Positions 43,027 through 51,836 are shown, counted from the stretch's first letter. The stretch: 64,000 nucleotides of DNA from DTKD01 sp050948905 (GCA_050948905.1 JBMNES010000001.1:620001-684000); one strand, 5' to 3'. The notes: generated from the sequence alone by a model not told the origin. Numbers and translations: made by a program.

Positions 43027-44100
43027 ATGAACGAGGAAGTCAGCACCCATTTTGTCGATGAGGTTTTTGAACTCAGAGCGCACCATTTGTTATGCGCGGT
43101 ATGTGCAGCGGCAGGCGCCGAAAAGCCGCCGTGCGGGATAGAGACCACTGATGCGATACGAACAGCCATCGGATCGCACCCATTTGTCCAACTAAAACTG
43201 ACAGCCGACCTCAACCTTTCGCGAGCGCACTATCTCGATATAGATTCAAAGGATCGTTCGAAACTGCCTGTGGAGTACTATCAACGAAGAGCCGACTACG
43301 TAAACAGGGCAAAAGACCTTGAGGTGCTTTGCAGGCTCGATATTCGGCCGAATACGGTTCACCCGGCAATTGATGTCGTGCGACAGCTTTTCTTAAAGAT
43401 TGAGAGCCTGGAAGGTATATGTTATCAGGCTTTTGACCTGTCGGCGGACTGGCCGGAGTGTGAATACGCCCGCACTGATCTCTATAAGCAAACTCGTGAA
43501 AAGGGGGGCGCGCAGTGCTACTCGCTGGATGCGTGCTGGCAGCTTGGAGAGGAATTGGTCGGTTGCGGGCCGTACTCGCTTCTGCCAATTAGGTCAAAAG
43601 ACGATGTGCGAAGGGCCAAAGTAGAATCGTGTGAGAAAATCGCGCAGGCGGATCGGTTGTTTGTCCGCCCGCATCACCTGATGTGCTTGATGTGCCACTA
43701 CGGTTTGGGGGATATCGAAAATCCGCTTGATGTGGATAATCTGCATGAGATCCTCGTGAAGATGCGCCAAAACCCGGATATTCCCGTCACCCTCAGCGAG
43801 GGATGCTGTATGGTGTGCGACCCGTGCCCCGCCTATTACCCGGACAAACATCTTTGCGCATGGATTTATACTAGAGATCAGCTAAAAGACCTGCGCGTGC
43901 TGCAGAAACTCGGCCTCAAACCAGGGGACAGCGTTAAAGCGCGAGAGTTGATGGAGCTTTTAGCTAAAAGAATAAAGACCTCTGCGGAGATCTGCGGCCC
44001 GGATGTCTTCGTTGGCGAATCCTATATCTGGGCTCCGTGCTCCGGCGCTGAGTCAGGCAGATATGAAAAGGGACTGGATAAAGGGTTATTTGAGGATTAA
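43027..44100 (+). CDS. Cysteine-rich protein with two DUF1284-like HHLLC motifs
   Basis: The 357-residue soluble protein contains two similar blocks, FELRAHHLLCAVCAAAG near the N-terminus and LFVRPHHLMCLMCHYGLGD near residue 220. The second is followed by NLHEILVKMRQNPDIPVTLSEGC and CMVCDPCP, which together resemble DUF1284 (a small putative iron-sulfur protein). Each half has its own set of cysteines, so the protein looks like an internally duplicated, diverged DUF1284. Function is unknown; metal or iron-sulfur binding is inference. The ATG at 43027 follows AGGTGAC; a GTG two codons upstream is also possible. Confidence 0.6.
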   Translation: MNEEVSTHFVDEVFELRAHHLLCAVCAAAGAEKPPCGIETTDAIRTAIGSHPFVQLKLTADLNLSRAHYLDIDSKDRSKLPVEYYQRRADYVNRAKDLEVLCRLDIRPNTVHPAIDVVRQLFLKIESLEGICYQAFDLSADWPECEYARTDLYKQTREKGGAQCYSLDACWQLGEELVGCGPYSLLPIRSKDDVRRAKVESCEKIAQADRLFVRPHHLMCLMCHYGLGDIENPLDVDNLHEILVKMRQNPDIPVTLSEGCCMVCDPCPAYYPDKHLCAWIYTRDQLKDLRVLQKLGLKPGDSVKARELMELLAKRIKTSAEICGPDVFVGESYIWAPCSGAESGRYEKGLDKGLFED

Positions 44101-44245
44101 GCCGGTTAGCCATAAATAATAAAGATGCAGGCATAAAGTCGGACATGGTTGGGTATGCTATCGATGAGTGAGCTTTGTGACGTTCAAGACAAAGTCACTC
44201 AATCCGCACCGAAGGCAACCTATCCTCGGTGGAAGGAGGCGGAAA

Positions 44246-44500
44246 ATGGCGTACGTTGTGCACGACGACCCAACCGAATCGACTGTATGGACTGTGATGA
44301 TTGTCGTTTTGGCAGTTGCGATAGTGGCTGTGATCAGCTACATCGCGTGGTGGGGTCCAAATCAGGCTACTACCGCCAGCGCGCCAGCACCACAGACGCA
44401 GATAGCTACCCCAGGACCATCTGACGTGGGTGTCCCAGGGACAACTGCGGCGGGACCTCAAAAGACTAATCCAGACGGGCCATCGCCCCGCTTGCCCTAG
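44246..44500 (+). CDS. Small single-pass membrane protein
   Basis: The 84-residue protein has a short N-terminus (MAYVVHDDPTESTVW), one membrane helix (about 15-36, VMIVVLAVAIVAVISYIAWW) and a Pro/Ala/Thr-rich tail that is probably outside the membrane. AAGGAGG 8 bp before the ATG at 44246 is an excellent start signal, better than that of longer in-frame starts. I do not recognise a family. Confidence 0.65.
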   Translation: MAYVVHDDPTESTVWTVMIVVLAVAIVAVISYIAWWGPNQATTASAPAPQTQIATPGPSDVGVPGTTAAGPQKTNPDGPSPRLP

Positions 44501-44526
44501 GGCGCGATAGGACCGTTATCTAACCA

Positions 44527-44562
44527 GTTGGGCCGGCTCGCCAACCCGCGGGCCGGCCCAAC
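44527..44562 (+). terminator. GC-rich hairpin after the small membrane protein gene
   Basis: GTTGGGCCGG (44527-44536) and CCGGCCCAAC (44553-44562) form a perfect 10-bp stem. There is no T-run, so it is a weak terminator candidate or mRNA-stabilising hairpin. Confidence 0.45.
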
Positions 44563-44627
44563 GCTTCAACCGGGAAGGAGCGAGAGCCGAACAAGCATAA
44601 TCAGGAATCATCAGATGGAGGGTGTGT

Positions 44628-44861
44628 ATGTGCTTTTTCGCAATACTGGGAGTGATGCCAAGGGAGCGTATAATCAGACAGGAGACTTCGCACTGCCCTG
44701 TCTGCGGACGGGTTACTGTCCACGAGATATATGAGAGCCGCCAATGGTTCTCTTTATTTTTTGTGCCGTTGTTTCCCGTGAGCGCAAGTCGGATATATAG
44801 TCGCTGCAGCAACTGCGGTTTGACGATTACTCAACAAGGAGGGGGTTATGGAACAGCCTGA
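44628..44861 (+). CDS. Small zinc-ribbon protein
   Basis: The 77-residue protein contains CPVCGR near residue 23 and CSNCG near residue 60, separated by the hydrophobic stretch RQWFSLFFVPLFPVS. This is the zinc-ribbon_15-like pattern in which a ribbon flanks a short membrane-associated segment. GGAGGG lies just before the ATG at 44628 (5-bp spacing; a GTG at 44622 is alternative). Its end overlaps the following VOC gene by 14 bp, so the two are co-translated. Function is unknown. Confidence 0.65.
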   Translation: MCFFAILGVMPRERIIRQETSHCPVCGRVTVHEIYESRQWFSLFFVPLFPVSASRIYSRCSNCGLTITQQGGGYGTA

Positions 44862-45234
44862 AGTAAAAGTAACTGAGATTGCATTTTCGGGATATTCGGT
44901 GACTGATATAAAGCGGGCACAGTCGTTTTATGAGGGCACCCTCGGATTGAAGCAAAGCAGTTGGTTCGGCGAGGAAAACCACGCCTGGGTGGAATACGAT
45001 ATAGGCCCGGGCACGCTGGCCATTACAAACTCAATCCCGGAATGGAAGCCTTCATCGGATGGCGGGGTGGTGAGCCTTGAAGTGGAGGATTTTGAGGCGG
45101 CGGTAAGTCGGATACGCGCAGACGGAGTTACCACCCACGGAGAGCCTCAGGAGACACCGGTATGTTGGATGCTGGTAATCGAAGACCCGGACGGCAACAC
45201 CCTTATTTTGCACAAGCGAAAAGAAGAACAGTGA
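44848..45234 (+). CDS. VOC (glyoxalase/bleomycin-resistance fold) family protein
   Basis: The 128-residue protein is a single VOC repeat pair: IAFSGYSVTDIKRAQSFYEGTLGLK at the start, AWVEYDIGPGTLAI, VVSLEVEDFEAAVSRIRADGV and the closing IEDPDGNTLILHKR. VOC proteins use metal-dependent chemistry on small molecules (glyoxalase, dioxygenase, epimerase) or bind drugs; nothing shows which. The Glu and His positions expected for metal binding are only partly kept (VEYD, IEDPDG, ILHK). AAGGAGG precedes the ATG. Confidence 0.85.
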   Translation: MEQPEVKVTEIAFSGYSVTDIKRAQSFYEGTLGLKQSSWFGEENHAWVEYDIGPGTLAITNSIPEWKPSSDGGVVSLEVEDFEAAVSRIRADGVTTHGEPQETPVCWMLVIEDPDGNTLILHKRKEEQ

Positions 45235-45529
45235 TATGAAGACGAGGGAAGGGAAAACGCGAAAGCGCGAAAAGGGCGAAAACCAGAAAATCTGAAATAG
45301 GTATAGAAGATAGAAAGCGTAACGTTGACTGGTCGGACATCGAACATCTGACCTCGGACGTCGAAAAAAGCAGATTTCTCGCTGCGCTCGAAATGACGGG
45401 GTGAGTTCCATTCGAAACGAGGGGGATGCAGCTCGAAATGACGGGGTTTTGAGGTGGCGATTCGGAGATCGCCACCTGTCTATTTTCAAGCGATTCGGAT
45501 ATCGCCACCTGTCTGACTACGGCTCGGCC
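45235..45529. repeat. Composite repeat locus 5
   Basis: Module A (GGGAAGGGAAAACGCGAAA from about 45248), module B (GGTCGGACATCGAACATCTG, CTCGGACGTCG), module C (AAAAAAGCAGATTTCTCGC from about 45364), three spaced CTCGAAA(T/C)GA copies with GGGG, and a palindrome AGGTGGCGAT-TCGGAG-ATCGCCACCT at 45452-45477 followed by a partial second copy (GATTCGGATATCGCCACC). No gene is present. The palindrome lies just downstream of the minus-strand rng gene and may help end its transcript. Confidence 0.8.
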
Positions 45530-47245
45530 TTATCGTCCGTTTCCGTTTTTATCTGATTTGCCCTGCACGACCTCGCCGACCGCGTAAGAGCGATGTATTT
45601 CGTTGAGTTTCGCTCTCACTCGCTTGCCGACGTATTTACCGCCGTTTTCCAGTTCGACAAGGTATCCATCCAGCCACGCGCTGGCTCTCGGCAAAGCTGA
45701 GAACGGATTGCGCACCACCTGGCAATCGATAGTCTCCCCCGGCTCCCATGGCAGCAGTTCGTGTTCAACTTCTGCCAGATCGCTCGGCGTGATCTCATAC
45801 TTCTCTATGTGCATATGCTCGTTTGACCGTACATATACCGCAGTCTTTAGCCTGCGTTCGATCTCGTCGATCACCTCACCAAGACTGCCGACTAAATGAA
45901 ATGCGACGTCCGGGTTTGCAGTGACCAAAAACGCGTCCTCCTCCGATTCTGCGCAGATCCTCCGCAGTTCCCTTTCGATTGAGAGACTTACTGTTTCTGC
46001 GCTTTCCACCCGTCCTCTGCCCTGGCAGTAGGGACAGGTCTCGGTTACCAGCTCGGTTATGGTCTCCCCGGTGCGCTTTCGCGTCATCTCAATAAGCCCC
46101 AAAGGGCTGATGTGGGATATCTTGGTGCGGGTTCTGTCGTGACGCAGTTCCTTTTCCAGGGCTGCGACGACTTTCTGCCTGTCCTTGATATTAGCCATAT
46201 CAATAAAGTCGAGCACAATTATTCCGCCGATATCGCGCAGTCGAAGCTGCCGGGCGATCTCGGTTACGGCGTCAAGATTGGTCTTGACGATAGTATCCGA
46301 CAGGCTCGTGGAGCCGACGAATTTGCCGGTGTTGACGTCGATAGTAGTCAGTGCCTCAGTGGAGTCGATAGCCAAATGACCACCGGATTTCAACCAGACT
46401 TTGCGCCTGAGCAGAGTCTCGATCTCCGCTTCGACCGCATACTTCTCGAAAATAGGCTCCGGCTCGTCATAAAGCACAAGCCTGGACCGCATTTTCGGAG
46501 ATATGAGGTCGATAAGCTCCAGGGCCTTTTCGTAGTCGACCGGGGAGTCCATAATCATTCTGCTGATATCCGAAGAAAAGACGTCGCGGATGGTTTTGTA
46601 TATCAGGCTCAAGTCCTGATGCACCAGCCCCGGCGCCGAAATCTTCGCGGACTTCTCCTGAATCTGGCTCCACATTCTGAGCAAAAACTCCAGGTCCTTG
46701 CGCAATTCCACATCGTTGCGGCCCTCCGCCTCGGTTCGGATAATAAGCCCGAAACCGATCGGACGAATGGAGTCTCCGATTTTTTTCAGGCGATCTCGCT
46801 CTCCCTCGCTTTCTATTTTCCGGGATACGCCGAGGTTATCAGCCTCCGGCATCAAAACGAGATATCGACCCGGCAGGGAAATTCTAGTGGATACACGACA
46901 CCCTTTTGTGCCTCTGGGGCCTTTGACAACCTGCACCAGCAGTTCTTGTCCACCCTTGAGGACGTCCTTAATCTTGACCTGTTTTGTGGTGTCCTTTCGC
47001 GCGGAGGGGAACTCGTCGTCCATCTCCGGCAGCACATCCGCCACATAAAGAAATGCGTTGCGTTCGAGTCCGATGTCGACGAATGCGGCATCCATTCCTG
47101 CCAGCACGTTCGAGACTTTGCTCTTGTAGATGCTGCCGACGACGCGCTCCTCACGCTCGACGTTAAGCTCCACCAGCTTGCCTTCCTCGACCAACGCAAC
47201 GCGGGTTTCGCGGGAATCCACGTTTACAATAATTTCTTTTGACAA
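45530..47245 (-). CDS. rng: Ribonuclease G/E
   Basis: The 571-residue endoribonuclease starts with EIIVNVDSRETRVALVEEG and an S1 domain (GSIYKSKVSNVLAGMDAAFVDIGLERNAFL), contains the catalytic acidic block IIVLDFIDMANIKDRQ with the earlier TIDVNTGKF, and the zinc-link CPYCQGRGR. There is no long C-terminal scaffold, so it is RNase G-like in length but may serve as the main RNase E/G. The start is TTG at 47245, strongly supported by AAAGGAGGTGAT 3 bp away. It follows the radical SAM fusion gene by 36 bp, as in many bacteria. Confidence 0.95.
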   Translation of the reverse strand: MSKEIIVNVDSRETRVALVEEGKLVELNVEREERVVGSIYKSKVSNVLAGMDAAFVDIGLERNAFLYVADVLPEMDDEFPSARKDTTKQVKIKDVLKGGQELLVQVVKGPRGTKGCRVSTRISLPGRYLVLMPEADNLGVSRKIESEGERDRLKKIGDSIRPIGFGLIIRTEAEGRNDVELRKDLEFLLRMWSQIQEKSAKISAPGLVHQDLSLIYKTIRDVFSSDISRMIMDSPVDYEKALELIDLISPKMRSRLVLYDEPEPIFEKYAVEAEIETLLRRKVWLKSGGHLAIDSTEALTTIDVNTGKFVGSTSLSDTIVKTNLDAVTEIARQLRLRDIGGIIVLDFIDMANIKDRQKVVAALEKELRHDRTRTKISHISPLGLIEMTRKRTGETITELVTETCPYCQGRGRVESAETVSLSIERELRRICAESEEDAFLVTANPDVAFHLVGSLGEVIDEIERRLKTAVYVRSNEHMHIEKYEITPSDLAEVEHELLPWEPGETIDCQVVRNPFSALPRASAWLDGYLVELENGGKYVGKRVRAKLNEIHRSYAVGEVVQGKSDKNGNGR

Positions 47246-47281
47246 TTTATCACCTCCTTTCCGATTGGATTGGGTTAAGAG

Positions 47282-49801
47282 TTATTGGCTGAAAAGGTTG
47301 CGACGGCAGGTCGAAAGCGTTTCGATTCCGGGCACCTTTTCGGACAAAATTGTTACGATTTCAGTAGGTTTGACGGTGAAGCCGAGGTGTTTTACGAGAA
47401 TAATCAGCCGTATTCCCGACTCATCAGCTTCGACTTTCAATTCTTCTATGCCTTCCCGCAGGTCGACTGTGCGCCGCTTGCCGCCGGACTCGCGCTCCCA
47501 GGGGATAGACTCCCGCGCCAGCAATTCTTCAACCGCACGGTTTAGGTCATCTGCGGATTGTCCCTCGGGCAGGCTGAGTTCGAGAACAAACTCCCCGGCT
47601 GTGATTACAGGGGCTTTGGCAGGCGGCGGTATTACTGCCGCTGACGTGAGCTTTATGCCGTCCGGCAACGCTCTGTTGAGCTTGCTAATGGCGTCCTTTG
47701 GCTCAATTGGAGCGGCAAATTGGATAGTAAGAAGGTCGTTTTCCGCGGTAGCGCCCAATGGCAAGGCCGAAGCAATCGACATCTTCACCCTTGGGTTAAA
47801 GCCCTTGCTATAGGCCACATTGACTTTGGATATGCGAATAGCGCGTTCGAATACTCGCATCAGATCGAGATGGCCGAGCCAGCGCAGTTGTGGGCCTTTG
47901 CTGAAGGTGAAGAGTATATGCTGATCAGCCTCGGTATGTGGAACGTTGCGCAGGCTGTCCGATTTGAGTTGTTTCGGCTGAGCGGTTGGGATGTCTGGCG
48001 GACATTTGATTTTGCTGCCACAGGACGCGATCAATGCCTCCCTCACGCCACACGACGAACATGCCCCTGTTTTACAATCTTCAGTGGTCTCGCCAAGCTC
48101 GGCTTTGCTGTCCTCAGAGGCTAAAAAGCTCCTGGAGACGCCCATATCGACGAAGTCCCACGGCAACTCGGCGTCTTTTGAAAGCTCGGAGTTGGCGAAC
48201 CGGGAAATATCGACACCTGTGGCCGTGAATGCATCGTCCCATCTATTTGAATCAAACTTGTCCTGCTCGAACTTGCCGCCGCGCTTCCACGCTTCATAGA
48301 TCACTCTTCCGAGTGAACGATCACCCCGCGCGATTGCCCCTTCGACCCGGCTGCAAAGCGGGTCATGCCAGCTTACTGAGATATTTTTGCCGCGCAGCAG
48401 CGACCTTACCAGCGCGATCCTGCGCTCCAACTCCTCCGGGGTCGTCATTGCCCGCCATTGAAAAGGAGTGTGAGGCTTGGGCACGAACGGTGAAATGGTA
48501 ATATTGAGCGTGAGAGGGACCCTATGTCTGCGGCCGATATCGACAACTCGGCTTACCAACGCGCCGATCCCCTGTAAATCCTCGTCGGTCTCCGTCGGCA
48601 ATCCGATCATAAAATAAAGTTTAATTCTTTTCCAGCCGTTTTCGACTGCCGCTTCAACGGCGTCGAGCAGGTCCTGCTCGGTCACATTTTTGTTGATTAC
48701 GTCCCGCAGCCTCTGAGTGCCAGCCTCTGGCGCAAATGTGAGGCCGCTTTTACGGACTCTTTGAATCTCAGCAGCAAGTTCGACACATTCGGCGTCAGCC
48801 CGCAGGCTCGGCAGCGAGACCCCTACCCGGTCTTGTCCGTGCGTATCTATCAGCTCACGCACAAGACCCTTAATATTTGAATGATCCGCGCTGGATAGCG
48901 AGGTCAATGCAATTTCTTCGTAACCAGTATTGTCAAGGAGCGTTTGAGCCTGCTCGCAGAGTTTATCCAGCGAGCGCTCTCTTACCGGTCGGGTTATCAT
49001 CCCCGCCTGGCAGAATCTGCAGCCTCTGCTGCATCCTCTCATAATCTCTAACGCGACACGGTCATGGACCGCCTCGGTAAACGGCACGATCAGCTTGTCC
49101 GGGAAGTGCGCGTTTTCTAAATCTAATACAACTCTGCCGCGCACTTTGGTCCTGGGAATCGACGGCACATATACCCCGTCGATATCCGCAAGCGCCTCAA
49201 GAATCCGACCCCTGCGCCCGGCATTACCACTGTTCGCGTGCCGGTATGCCTTAATTATGTCCAATATCACTTCTTCCCCATCACCTATTGCAAAGGCGTC
49301 TATGAAATCCGCCATAGGCTCAGGGTTAGTGGTGCAGTGGCCACCTGCTATTATTATCGGGTCGGAATCGGTGCGATCACATGCCAAAACAGGTATGGAC
49401 GCGAGGTCGAGCATATTGAGGACAGTGGTGCTGGCCATTTCATAGGCCAGCGAAAATCCCACCAAATCAAAATCCCGGATCGGTGACGAGGTTTCCAGCG
49501 AGAAGAGAGGTACTCCGCTGTCGCGCATCTGCTGTTCCATATCGGTCGCAGGCGCGAAGACACGTTCGGCCGCTATTGCTGCCTCATTATTGAGTACAGA
49601 ATATAGAATCCTCAGGCCGAGGTTGGACATGCCGACTTCGTATACATCCGGGAAGGCAAGCGCAACCTTGACGCTGACTTCTTCGGGCGATTTACGAACC
49701 GACCCCAGTTCTCCGCCCATATATCTCGCGGGTTTCGCCACTCGGGGTAAAAGCGCTTCGATGCGTCCCCTCAAGCTCGACTCCGTAAACAACAAATTCA
49801 T
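47282..49801 (-). CDS. TIGR03960-type radical SAM protein fused to a DUF2344 (TIGR03936) domain
   Basis: The 839-residue protein has a B12-binding-like N-terminal domain (VKVALAFPDVYEVGMSNLGLRILYS), a radical SAM core with CSRGCRFC near residues 255-262 followed by QAGMITRPVRERS, and ISPFVPKPHTPFQW further on. The C-terminal ~200 residues (FTFSKGPQLRWLGHLDLMRVFERA, VAYSKGFNPRVKMSIASALP) are the DUF2344 domain. The fusion with rng downstream is a widespread conserved pair, often near rplU/rpmA, but its reaction is unknown. It starts at ATG 49801. A cysteine-rich linker (TGACSSCG) joins the domains. Confidence 0.92.
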   Translation of the reverse strand: MNLLFTESSLRGRIEALLPRVAKPARYMGGELGSVRKSPEEVSVKVALAFPDVYEVGMSNLGLRILYSVLNNEAAIAAERVFAPATDMEQQMRDSGVPLFSLETSSPIRDFDLVGFSLAYEMASTTVLNMLDLASIPVLACDRTDSDPIIIAGGHCTTNPEPMADFIDAFAIGDGEEVILDIIKAYRHANSGNAGRRGRILEALADIDGVYVPSIPRTKVRGRVVLDLENAHFPDKLIVPFTEAVHDRVALEIMRGCSRGCRFCQAGMITRPVRERSLDKLCEQAQTLLDNTGYEEIALTSLSSADHSNIKGLVRELIDTHGQDRVGVSLPSLRADAECVELAAEIQRVRKSGLTFAPEAGTQRLRDVINKNVTEQDLLDAVEAAVENGWKRIKLYFMIGLPTETDEDLQGIGALVSRVVDIGRRHRVPLTLNITISPFVPKPHTPFQWRAMTTPEELERRIALVRSLLRGKNISVSWHDPLCSRVEGAIARGDRSLGRVIYEAWKRGGKFEQDKFDSNRWDDAFTATGVDISRFANSELSKDAELPWDFVDMGVSRSFLASEDSKAELGETTEDCKTGACSSCGVREALIASCGSKIKCPPDIPTAQPKQLKSDSLRNVPHTEADQHILFTFSKGPQLRWLGHLDLMRVFERAIRISKVNVAYSKGFNPRVKMSIASALPLGATAENDLLTIQFAAPIEPKDAISKLNRALPDGIKLTSAAVIPPPAKAPVITAGEFVLELSLPEGQSADDLNRAVEELLARESIPWERESGGKRRTVDLREGIEELKVEADESGIRLIILVKHLGFTVKPTEIVTILSEKVPGIETLSTCRRNLFSQ

Positions 49802-50025
49802 GCTATAAAAAGCCGGTCATCGACCAAACCCGACGCCAGCCTAACACAAAGGTATTATATCACCGGCAAATGGCGTCGTCAAACGAAAATGGGGGGCGGG
49901 GGAATCGGGAAAGAGTGAAAGGGAGTGATCCTGCGGCTTCGCGCAGGATCACTGTAGTTAAGGGGTATCCGTTTCAGAGGTTTACCGAAATAACAAAAGG
50001 GCTATTCTCACTTCAAAGTTAGTAT
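49802..50025. other. Intergenic region with a palindromic GATCCTGCG element
   Basis: The gap holds a perfect hairpin GTGATCCTGCG-GCTT-CGCGCAGGATCAC at 49925-49952 (copy 2 of the element at 20616), a GGGGGGCGGGG run near 49890, and no coding sequence. Confidence 0.6.
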
Positions 50026-51024
50026 TTACGCTGCGGGTTTTTCTCCAAAATGCCCATCGTCGTCGACAATCTTCCTCAACCGGGACTCCCATCCTGGTTT
50101 GTGAATGATGCGCTCGAAACCATTCAGCTTGCCACCCAGAAGCTCCCTTCGACTAAGCTTACTCAATTCGCGCCAATTGTCGAACATCACATAAAGTGCG
50201 TTGCCATACTCTACGTTTTCAAAGACAACAAGGTCGTCTTTTACCAACGCACCGAAATATCGCCTTAAACCAGAGACCCCTGTGATAAGAGCCTTGGGCT
50301 TCAGAGACAGAAAGACCTCAAATCTTTCTTTGATCTTTTGTGTTGTCTTATCCGAATCACCTTTTACAAGTTTAATTACTCTGGGCAATAGGTCTTCGCT
50401 TAGGGGTAGAATTTCCCAATCGACTGCTTCGGTTTTTAGGTAATCTTTCACGTCAGCCGAAATGGGGTAGATATCGGCAATCCCAGTGTTCTCCTGAAGA
50501 ATGTTCACATAGTTGAAAAGATCTTCGTTGAATGAGGGGGCTGTCTTGTCCAGCACCTCATCAACTGTGAAGCGGAATAAGAAGGTTTTCTCTTCAGATA
50601 ATTCCTCACCAATGAGTTCCGTTCTCAGTTGCAGTTCTCTAGGTCCTATGAACTCGCGAACGTACACCATGCGGGTAAAGCTGCAATTGTGCGATCCCTT
50701 ACTCCAATCACCCCAGTTCGGAACTTCCCAGGAAAACGATCTTGCAACCTTAGGAAGGTCTTTACGTACTACTTCACGGCCTTCTACATTTCTTCGTGAG
50801 AAGCGCCCTGTCTCGGCAAGCGGGATTACGAAATGAGGAAAGATCGGCCCATCTTGTCCGACAAAAAGATTGATGTGACTGTACAAGCCGTGCCCGATAT
50901 CTGACAACTTGATGCGCTTGATGCCTGATACAAGCATGCGTTTCTCATTGCATTCTGTTACTTTCCTCTGAATCCAGTCTGGCGTCTTTCGGAAGTTTTT
51001 CTTCCAGCATTTTTTACAATTCAT
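50026..51024 (-). CDS. Protein of unknown function, accessory-looking
   Basis: The 332-residue soluble protein begins with a small Cys/Lys-rich segment (MNCKKCWKKNF) and ends with KALITGVSGLRRYFGALVKDD, VVFENVEYGNALYVMFDNW, then RRELLGGKLNGFERIIHKPGW. I have a vague memory of such tails in uncharacterised proteins of accessory regions but cannot name the family. There is no catalytic motif I recognise. GAGAGGTG 6 bp before the ATG at 51024. Base composition appears lower in G+C than in the neighbouring housekeeping genes, which together with its divergent neighbours suggests horizontal gain. Confidence 0.65.
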   Translation of the reverse strand: MNCKKCWKKNFRKTPDWIQRKVTECNEKRMLVSGIKRIKLSDIGHGLYSHINLFVGQDGPIFPHFVIPLAETGRFSRRNVEGREVVRKDLPKVARSFSWEVPNWGDWSKGSHNCSFTRMVYVREFIGPRELQLRTELIGEELSEEKTFLFRFTVDEVLDKTAPSFNEDLFNYVNILQENTGIADIYPISADVKDYLKTEAVDWEILPLSEDLLPRVIKLVKGDSDKTTQKIKERFEVFLSLKPKALITGVSGLRRYFGALVKDDLVVFENVEYGNALYVMFDNWRELSKLSRRELLGGKLNGFERIIHKPGWESRLRKIVDDDGHFGEKPAA

Positions 51025-51104
51025 CTATTTCACCTCTCCAATAAGATATGTGGCCCCCACTAAACATGCGACGTATGAGTTTTAACTAAAGATAAGCTCG
51101 GCAT

Positions 51105-51133
51105 TTGACAACAGTAGATTATCAACGTAACAT
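51105..51133 (+). promoter_or_regulatory. Possible promoter of the sigma factor gene
   Basis: TTGACA at 51105-51110, 17 bp, TAACAT at 51128-51133, leaving a leader of about 145 nt that contains the inverted repeat at 51170-51217. Confidence 0.5.
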
Positions 51134-51169
51134 CTTAGTGGTTGCTCATATATCTGTGCAGCTTGTTTA

Positions 51170-51217
51170 CCTGATCCGTCGAAATATCTCCAGAATACTT
51201 TTTCTGACGGATTCAGG
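51170..51217 (+). promoter_or_regulatory. Inverted repeat in the sigma factor leader
   Basis: CCTGATCCGTC (51170-51180) and GACGGATTCAGG (51206-51217) are inverted copies with one extra base. This could be an operator, a leader hairpin or a binding site of the system's own regulator. No T-run follows. Confidence 0.45.
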
Positions 51218-51281
51218 CTATTAGGTTACACATATTCATGGAAGCAGGCAATTTGCTGCTATCCATACGTGGAGATGGCGT

Positions 51282-51836
51282 GTGGAGAAAGACGATTTCG
51301 ACCTGCTACAAAAAATCCAAGACGGGGACACAAATGCTCTCAAACATGCACTTTGCAAATTAAAGTGCTACTTGATAATGCGGTTCAAAGGTAGCCCGTG
51401 CGTAATAAATGATGCCGAGGAAATCGCCGTTGAAGCTATCATCCGTGCGCTAAAGAAGCGTCACGAGTTCCGGGGTGAAGCAAAGCTGATCACTTGGCTC
51501 GAAAAATTCGCTTATTATGCCGCGATGGAGCACAGGCGGAAGAACGGCAAAGATGAACTTCTAGAGATCGAGCACGAATTGATAGCCGACTCACGCCCTA
51601 ACCCGGAGGAACAGCTCATTGAGGACGACGAAGCTCAACTTAGACAAGCGTACGCCTCTGACGCACTGGCCGTTCTTAATGACAGAGAACGTCAAGCAGT
51701 TGAATTGGTCTATCTGGAGCGTATGGGCGTAAAGGAGTTGGCCAAATCACAGGGAACGACAGAGGATGCTATATCGTCACTCTTGCGGCGTGCAAAACAG
51801 AAGATGCGGGATAAACTCAAGGGAATTGCTTGGTGA
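51282..51836 (+). CDS. RNA polymerase sigma factor, ECF type
   Basis: The 184-residue protein has region 2 (DAEEIAVEAIIRALKKRHEFRGEAKLITWLEKFAYYAAMEHRR) and region 4 (LNDRERQAVELVYLERMGVKELAKSQGTTEDAISSLLRRAKQKMRDKL) joined by an acidic linker (EHELIADSRPNPEEQLIEDD), with no region 1 or 3. It would direct RNA polymerase to a small regulon. The start GTG at 51282 follows GGAGATG. The gene is 23 bp before the ImmA/IrrE-type protease gene and almost certainly co-transcribed. No classical anti-sigma gene is next to it. Confidence 0.9.
   Translation: MEKDDFDLLQKIQDGDTNALKHALCKLKCYLIMRFKGSPCVINDAEEIAVEAIIRALKKRHEFRGEAKLITWLEKFAYYAAMEHRRKNGKDELLEIEHELIADSRPNPEEQLIEDDEAQLRQAYASDALAVLNDRERQAVELVYLERMGVKELAKSQGTTEDAISSLLRRAKQKMRDKLKGIAW

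Noticed and set aside
46112..47242. 376-codon antisense open frame over rng
   Set aside because: RNase G motifs are unambiguous on the minus strand; the antisense frame has no start signal.
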